Assembly (NCBI GenBank): GCA_963839995.1
Contig: CAWIXH010000005.1
Location: 62,001 to 126,000 of the forward strand
Reading direction: 5' to 3'
Origin: CAWIUB01 sp963839995
GTDB taxonomy: Bacteria; Actinomycetota; Actinomycetes; Mycobacteriales; Jatrophihabitantaceae
DNA length: 64,000 nt
In this document: positions 59,803 through 64,000 of the stretch, one piece after another
Position numbering within the stretch: position 1 is the first letter of the stretch
Layout of the letters: every line of letters begins with the position of its first letter
Notes under the pieces: model-generated
The model's input: only the letters and a program-made list of their open reading frames with translations
Told to the model about the DNA's origin: nothing
The model's database searches: none
Program-made: the position numbers and the translations under genes

Positions 59803-61676
59803 TTTTGCTCCTGCGAGTCAGGGCCTTCCTCGACGACCTCGGCATCCACCACCGTGTCGTCAGCCGAACCGCTCGAGGCACCGGGCGCGCTGGTGGGCGC
59901 ACCGGTTGCGCCCGACTCACCGCCGGCGGCCTGGGTGGCCGCGTACATCGCGCCGCCGACCTCCTGCGAGACCCGGGAAACCTTCTCGTGGGCGGCCTTG
60001 ATCGCGTCGTAGTTCGCGCCGTTCAGCGAGGTCTTCAGCTCCTCCAGGGCAGCCTCCATCTCGCTCTTCTTGTCGGCCGGGATCTTGTCGCCATTGTCGG
60101 CCAGGAACTTCTCTGTCGAATACTGCAGAGACTCCGCGGTATTGCGTACCTCGGCCTGCTCACGCCGCTCGCGGTCCTCCTTGGCGTGCGCTTCGGCGTC
60201 GCCCATCATGCGGTCGATCTCGTCCTTGGACAGGCCCGAGCCGCCGGTGATCGTCATGCCCTGTTCCTTGTTGGTGGCCAGGTCCTTCGCCGTCACATGC
60301 ACGATTCCGTTCGCGTCGATGTCGAAGGTGACCTCGATCTGCGGCACGCCGCGCGGCGCGGGCGGCAGCCCAGTGAGCTCGAACATGCCGAGCTTCTTGT
60401 TATAGGCCGCGATCTCTCGCTCGCCCTGGTACACCTGGATCTGCACGCTCGGCTGGTTGTCGTCGGCCGTCGTGAAGATCTCCGAACGCTTCGTGGGGAT
60501 CGTCGTGTTGCGCTCGATCAGCCTCGTCATGATGCCGCCCTTGGTCTCGATGCCCAGCGACAGCGGAGTGACATCGAGCAGCAGGACGTCCTTGACCTCG
60601 CCCTTGAGCACACCGGCCTGCAGCGCGGCACCGACGGCCACCACCTCGTCCGGGTTGACTCCCTTGTTCGGCTCCTTGCCGCCGGTCAGCTCGCGCACCA
60701 GGTCCACGACTGCCGGCATCCGGGTCGCGCCGCCGACGAGCACCACGTGGTCGATCTGGCTTAGGCTGATGCCGGCGTCCTTGATCACGTTGTGGAACGG
60801 TGCCTTGGTCCGGTCGAGCAGGTCCGCGGTGATCTTCTGGAACTCCGCGCGGGACAGCGATTCGTCGAGGAACAGCGGGTTCTTCTCGGCGTCCTGCGTG
60901 ATGTAGGGCAGGTTGATGGACGTCTGCTGCGAGCTTGACAGCTCGATCTTGGCCTTCTCTGCGGACTCGCGCAGCCGCTGCATGGCCATCTTGTCCTTGG
61001 TGAGATCGATGCCGTGTGCGGCCTTGAATTTGTCGACCAGCCAGTCGATGATCCGCTGGTCCCAGTCGTCACCACCGAGATGGTTGTCGCCACTGGTGGC
61101 CTTGACCTCGATGACGCCCTCGCCGATCTCGAGCAGCGAAACGTCGAACGTGCCGCCGCCCAGGTCGAAGACAAGGATCGTCTGCTCTTTCTCTCCCTTG
61201 TCCAGGCCGTAGGCGAGCGCGGCTGCGGTGGGCTCGTTGACGATTCGCAAGACGTTGAGGCCGGCGATCTGGCCGGCCTCCTTGGTGGCCTGGCGCTGCG
61301 CGTCATTGAAGTAGGCGGGGGTCGTGATCACCGCGTCGGTGATGTCCTCGCCCAGGTAGGATTCCGCGTCCCGCTTGAGCTTCTGCAGTACGCGGGCGCT
61401 GATCTCCTGCGCGGTGTATTTCTTGCCGTCGATGTCGACGTTCCAGCTCGGGTCGCCCATGTGGCGCTTGACCGAGCGGATCGTCCGATCCACGTTGGTG
61501 ATGGCCTGCCGCTTGGCGACCTCGCCGACGAGGACCTCGCCGTTCTTGGCGAACGCCACGACGCTCGGCGTGGTACGCGAGCCCTCCGCGTTCGCGATCA
61601 CCTCCGGCTCGCCACCGGTGAGTACCGAGACGACGGAGTTGGTGGTACCCAGGTCGATGCCGACCGCACGGCTCAT
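59799..61676 (-). CDS. dnaK: DnaK (Hsp70) chaperone
   Basis: 625 residues from ATG 61676. Start MSRAVGIDLGTTNSVVSVLT, ATPase motifs VITTPAYFNDAQRQATKEAG, NEPTAAALAYGLDKGE, VFDLGGGTFDVSLLEIG and VLVGGATRMPAVVDLV, the substrate domain (DVTPLSLGIETKGGIMTRLI) and an Ala/Gly-rich acidic tail are all complete. It is the first gene of dnaK-grpE-dnaJ-hspR, with a HAIR-like site 74 bases upstream. Confidence 0.99.
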   Translation of the reverse strand: MSRAVGIDLGTTNSVVSVLTGGEPEVIANAEGSRTTPSVVAFAKNGEVLVGEVAKRQAITNVDRTIRSVKRHMGDPSWNVDIDGKKYTAQEISARVLQKLKRDAESYLGEDITDAVITTPAYFNDAQRQATKEAGQIAGLNVLRIVNEPTAAALAYGLDKGEKEQTILVFDLGGGTFDVSLLEIGEGVIEVKATSGDNHLGGDDWDQRIIDWLVDKFKAAHGIDLTKDKMAMQRLRESAEKAKIELSSSQQTSINLPYITQDAEKNPLFLDESLSRAEFQKITADLLDRTKAPFHNVIKDAGISLSQIDHVVLVGGATRMPAVVDLVRELTGGKEPNKGVNPDEVVAVGAALQAGVLKGEVKDVLLLDVTPLSLGIETKGGIMTRLIERNTTIPTKRSEIFTTADDNQPSVQIQVYQGEREIAAYNKKLGMFELTGLPPAPRGVPQIEVTFDIDANGIVHVTAKDLATNKEQGMTITGGSGLSKDEIDRMMGDAEAHAKEDRERREQAEVRNTAESLQYSTEKFLADNGDKIPADKKSEMEAALEELKTSLNGANYDAIKAAHEKVSRVSQEVGGAMYAATQAAGGESGATGAPTSAPGASSGSADDTVVDAEVVEEGPDSQEQK

Positions 61677-61749
61677 GTGAGACTCCTCTTCAGACGACCA
61701 ATTGCTGTGCCCATATCGTACCGGCCTTTACCGGCCCGCTATCACCGGA

Positions 61750-61770
61750 ACTGAGCCTGGTCGGCTCAAC
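61750..61770. promoter_or_regulatory. Degenerate HAIR-like element upstream of dnaK
   Basis: On the minus strand GTTGAGC-N7-GCTCAGT (61770-61750) has the half-site spacing of a HAIR element (CTTGAGT-N7-ACTCAAG) with several mismatches, but still TTGAG and CTCA cores. It is 74 bases upstream of dnaK. It is less perfect than the clpB copy. Confidence 0.6.
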
Positions 61771-61826
61771 TTCCCTCAATCGGTGTGATCCACCTCACAC
61801 GCATGGAAGGGAGCACACTGGGGTTC

Positions 61827-63002
61827 GTGTCGGACGCAGTCACGGCCGCCCAGGCCCCGGACGAGACGCACGAGCAGCGTGGCCTGCCGGGTACCGTGTG
61901 GTTGGCCGCTATTACCGCGTTCGCCGTGCTGGTGCTGCTGGCGATCAATGTCGTGCGACACCTGGCGGCGCCGCCGGCAGGTGCACACCACCACGCGTCC
62001 ACCGCGCTTTTCCGGGCGGGCGACAACCAGACGCTCGGCCCGCTGCTGACTCATCGGTTAGTCACGGTGTGGCAGGTGAATGCGGTGGCTCTCGCCCTGC
62101 TCGTCCTGGCGGCCGCGTGGTACCTGGCCGGGGTTGCGGTGCTGCGCCGGCGCCGGCCCGACTTCGCCTGGCCGGTCGGCTACCCGGTGTCGTTCCTGGC
62201 CGGGTTGGCGGTAATCGGTTACGCCACCTGCGGGGCCATCGCGGTCTACGACCAGGCCCTGTTCACGGCGCACATGCTCGGCCACTTGGCTCTGGTGATG
62301 CTCGCGCCGGCGCTGATCGTCGTCGGACGCCCGATGCGCCTGGCGGTGGAGGCGTCTCGTCCGCCACTACGGGCCCGTATCGAGCGGGTCGTGCGCGGCC
62401 CGGTGGTGTCGCTGCTGACCACGCCGCCGGTCGCTTTGGCTTGCTACACAGCGGTGATCGTCGGCAGTCACTTGACCGGATTGATGGACACGATCATGAG
62501 CCTCACCTGGGCCGGCCAGGTAGAGCATGTGGTCTACCTGGTGGCCGGGTATCAGTTCTTCGCTCTGGTGATCGGCGACGAGCCGCTGCGGTGGCGGCTG
62601 GCGACCCCGGCTCGATGGGTCATGCTGGCGATCTCGATGGCGGTCGACACGTTCACCGGCGTCGTGATCATGATGTCGCTCGATCCGGTCACCATGGTGC
62701 CGACGCCGGGCCTCACGGTGAATCCGCTGAGCGACACGCGGACCGGCGGGGCGATCATGTGGCTCGGTGGCGACGGGATCATGGCCGTCGTCATGATCGC
62801 GCTGGTAGTCGGCTGGCTGCGGACGTCCGGACGGTCCGGCGTCGACCGCGTCAGCTGGCTCGAACAGGCGCGCATTGCGGCGCTGAACGAGCGAACCGGT
62901 GCCGTCGCCGAGGACCCGATCGACGACGACGACGCGCGGCTCGAGGCCTACAACGACTGGCTGGCACGCGTCGCCGAGCCAGAGCGGTGGCCGGACGGCT
63001 AG
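61827..63002 (+). CDS. ctaG: CtaG-type cytochrome c oxidase assembly membrane protein
   Basis: 391 residues from GTG 61827, with GGGG five bases upstream; ATG 61803 and GTG 61785 are in frame but lack this. Seven or more helices are present: VWLAAITAFAVLVLLAINVV, ALALLVLAAAWYLAGVAVL, VSFLAGLAVIGYATCG, and the family's HMLGHLALVMLAPALIVVGR, which carries the conserved histidines thought to bind copper. VEHVVYLVAGYQFFALVIG follows. Caa3_CtaG proteins help deliver copper to oxidase subunit I or II. No oxidase genes are in the window. Confidence 0.85.
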   Translation: MSDAVTAAQAPDETHEQRGLPGTVWLAAITAFAVLVLLAINVVRHLAAPPAGAHHHASTALFRAGDNQTLGPLLTHRLVTVWQVNAVALALLVLAAAWYLAGVAVLRRRRPDFAWPVGYPVSFLAGLAVIGYATCGAIAVYDQALFTAHMLGHLALVMLAPALIVVGRPMRLAVEASRPPLRARIERVVRGPVVSLLTTPPVALACYTAVIVGSHLTGLMDTIMSLTWAGQVEHVVYLVAGYQFFALVIGDEPLRWRLATPARWVMLAISMAVDTFTGVVIMMSLDPVTMVPTPGLTVNPLSDTRTGGAIMWLGGDGIMAVVMIALVVGWLRTSGRSGVDRVSWLEQARIAALNERTGAVAEDPIDDDDARLEAYNDWLARVAEPERWPDG

Positions 63003-63006
63003 TACC

Positions 63007-63076
63007 TGATCAGGTTTCCCCGCAATTCGTCGCTGGGCGCAGCGGTTCGCGTCCAGTTCCGGGGAAGACGTGATCA
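63007..63076. repeat. Intergenic hairpin, family B (copy 2)
   Basis: TGATCA (63007-63012) and TGATCA (63071-63076) frame TTCCCCG (63016-63022) and CGGGGAA (63060-63066). The left half GGTTTCCCCGCAATTCG and the following TCGCTGG match the family B copy at 24091-24115 nearly base for base. It lies between the convergent CtaG and rhomboid-like genes and overlaps the end of the latter by 3 bases. Confidence 0.8.
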
Positions 63077-63673
63077 ACCGGCCGGCCTGACCGGACCGGA
63101 CGAGGGTGTCATGGCAATCGGGCTGGACAGGTAGCCGAGCACGAACGCCAGGCCGTGACCGGCTGCCACGACCTGACGGGTTGCCACAATCTCCCCAACT
63201 GCGGTCGCGACGCCGATCGCGGACCCGATCAGCCAATGGCGCTCCGGCAGCACGGTCACCAGCCCGCCGACGGCCGCCGTCATCACGTACGAGGATCCGA
63301 CATCGACCTGCGTGCGAGCACTGGACGGCAGCCGGCCAGCTTTGATGCCCGACCACACCGCGGCCTGGGTAGCCAGGGTCGGCAGCACATGCCCGGCAAC
63401 GGCAATGGCCGCAGCACGTCGGGTACCCGCGAGGTACTCCAGGCCTCCGAGCGCAGCCGCCGTTCCGGCCGCCGGGGCCAGCCAATGGTCGCCCTCGACC
63501 ACCACAGCGCTGGCGAGCAGCGAGCGGACGGGCCTGCTGGCCAGGTTGTCGAGATTGGTGCTCGCCGCCCGCTCCAGGGCCGCGCCGTCGACGCGCCGTT
63601 TGACGAGCGCGGTCGCGACCAGCGCGCTCACCAACCCGGTCGTCAGTGGCAGGCGACGAATCAGCCGGATCAT
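63074..63673 (-). CDS. Rhomboid-like membrane protein
   Basis: 199 residues from ATG 63673. Five or six helices are visible, with RPVRSLLASAVVVEGDHWLA, GGLEYLAGTRRAAAIAVAGH, VLPTLATQAAVWSGI and SARTQVDVGSSYVMTAAVGG. The sequence resembles the actinobacterial 'rhomboid-like protein' group ('TNLDNL..RPVRSLLASA', GH, and DVGSSY). The GASG-type serine motif of active rhomboid proteases is replaced by VGSSY, so proteolysis is uncertain. Its start overlaps the stop of hutF. Confidence 0.65.
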   Translation of the reverse strand: MIRLIRRLPLTTGLVSALVATALVKRRVDGAALERAASTNLDNLASRPVRSLLASAVVVEGDHWLAPAAGTAAALGGLEYLAGTRRAAAIAVAGHVLPTLATQAAVWSGIKAGRLPSSARTQVDVGSSYVMTAAVGGLVTVLPERHWLIGSAIGVATAVGEIVATRQVVAAGHGLAFVLGYLSSPIAMTPSSGPVRPAG

Positions 63674-64000
63674 TGCTCACGCCAGAGCGGCCCGATCGCG
63701 TCGCGCAGTAGTTTGCCCACGTCCCCGAGGACGTGCTGGCCTTCCCGCACGATCACCTGGCCGCCGGCGACGACCGTACGAACGTCCGCGGCGGTGGCGG
63801 CTAGGATCGCCTGATCTACCAGCGATCCGGCCGTACGCGGGCTGTCCAGGCTGACTTCGACGAGGTCGGCGCGAGCTCCGGACTCGAGCCGGCCGGCGTC
63901 GTCCCAGCCGAGGCTGTGCTGGCCCGCCCCGGTGAGCGCCTCGACCAGCTCGGCCGGCCGGAACCGTCCCCGCCGTCCGGCTGCGAGCCGTTCGTCCATC
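63670..64000 (-). CDS. hutF: Formimidoylglutamate deiminase, C-terminal part (cut by window end)
   Basis: About 110 C-terminal residues on the minus strand; the gene continues past the window. The segment RLAAGRRGRFRPAELVEALT, LGWDDAGRLESGARADLVEV and AADVRTVVAGGQVIVREGQH is typical of the amidohydrolase C-terminal end of HutF, which converts N-formimidoyl-glutamate to N-formylglutamate in histidine breakdown. The catalytic metal ligands would lie upstream. Other hut genes are expected outside the window. Confidence 0.8.
   Translation of the reverse strand, partial: MDERLAAGRRGRFRPAELVEALTGAGQHSLGWDDAGRLESGARADLVEVSLDSPRTAGSLVDQAILAATAADVRTVVAGGQVIVREGQHVLGDVGKLLRDAIGPLWREQ

Overview
The window reads as chromosomal DNA of a high-GC Gram-positive bacterium (Actinomycetes). 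Support comes from the many GTG starts, a BldC-type regulator, actinobacterial families DUF3073 and DUF3151, a mycothiol-type DinB-like protein inside the pur cluster, the dnaK-grpE-dnaJ-hspR operon with HspR (HAIR) sites, and heavy use of 4-bp start/stop overlaps. Gene order (bldC, DUF3073, purM, purF; pyrE, trmH, fba, DUF3151, purA) fits the Frankiales / Jatrophihabitantales / Nakamurellales area, but I cannot name a genus from sequence alone.

Layout. 1-6 kb: end of an asparaginase, a large APC permease fused to a soluble part and an OB-fold, and a divergent MMPL exporter / TetR pair with a striking double-palindrome operator. 5.8-7 kb: tRNA-Glu, tRNA-Asp, a CbiX-like chelatase and tRNA-Phe. 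7-11.5 kb: a decayed genomic island abutting tRNA-Phe, with a twice-frameshifted integrase remnant, an intact Fic protein, a broken ISKra4-like element, a possible MazF-tail remnant and one unrecognised small ORF. 11.5-17.4 kb: a secreted/cell-surface block (VWA plus solute-binding hybrid, PotD-like lipoprotein, secreted-repeat lipoprotein) and a marR-MFS efflux operon.

17.5-33.3 kb is the purine region on the minus strand: purA, purD, purB, purC, purS, purQ, purL, a mycothiol/sterol-carrier type protein, purF and purM. Together these encode most steps from PRPP to IMP and the first AMP-branch step; purN, purH, purE, purK and the GMP branch are not in the window. purS is cut off from purQ by an oppositely oriented membrane-protein gene, and purL carries an in-frame insertion of a low-complexity repeat. 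33.3-46.7 kb holds central-metabolism and housekeeping genes (fba, RNase J, map, pyrE, trmH), DedA, an AAA ATPase next to vapBC, and two decayed loci (TetR/MFS and a TMEM175-like channel).

47-64 kb: two membrane proteins, clpB and the dnaK operon (one HspR regulon in two clusters 1 kb to 14 kb apart), a ROK-family kinase, a fused double-ATPase ABC exporter with a giant FtsX permease next to a CGNR regulator, CtaG, a rhomboid-like membrane protein and the tail of hutF.

At the scale of the whole window the most notable unexplained pattern is a set of intergenic hairpins framed by TGATCA/GATC arms, falling into at least two sequence families that recur at distant loci. I saw no complete, clearly new multi-gene system; the best candidates for novelty are the permease-OB-fold fusion and these hairpin families.
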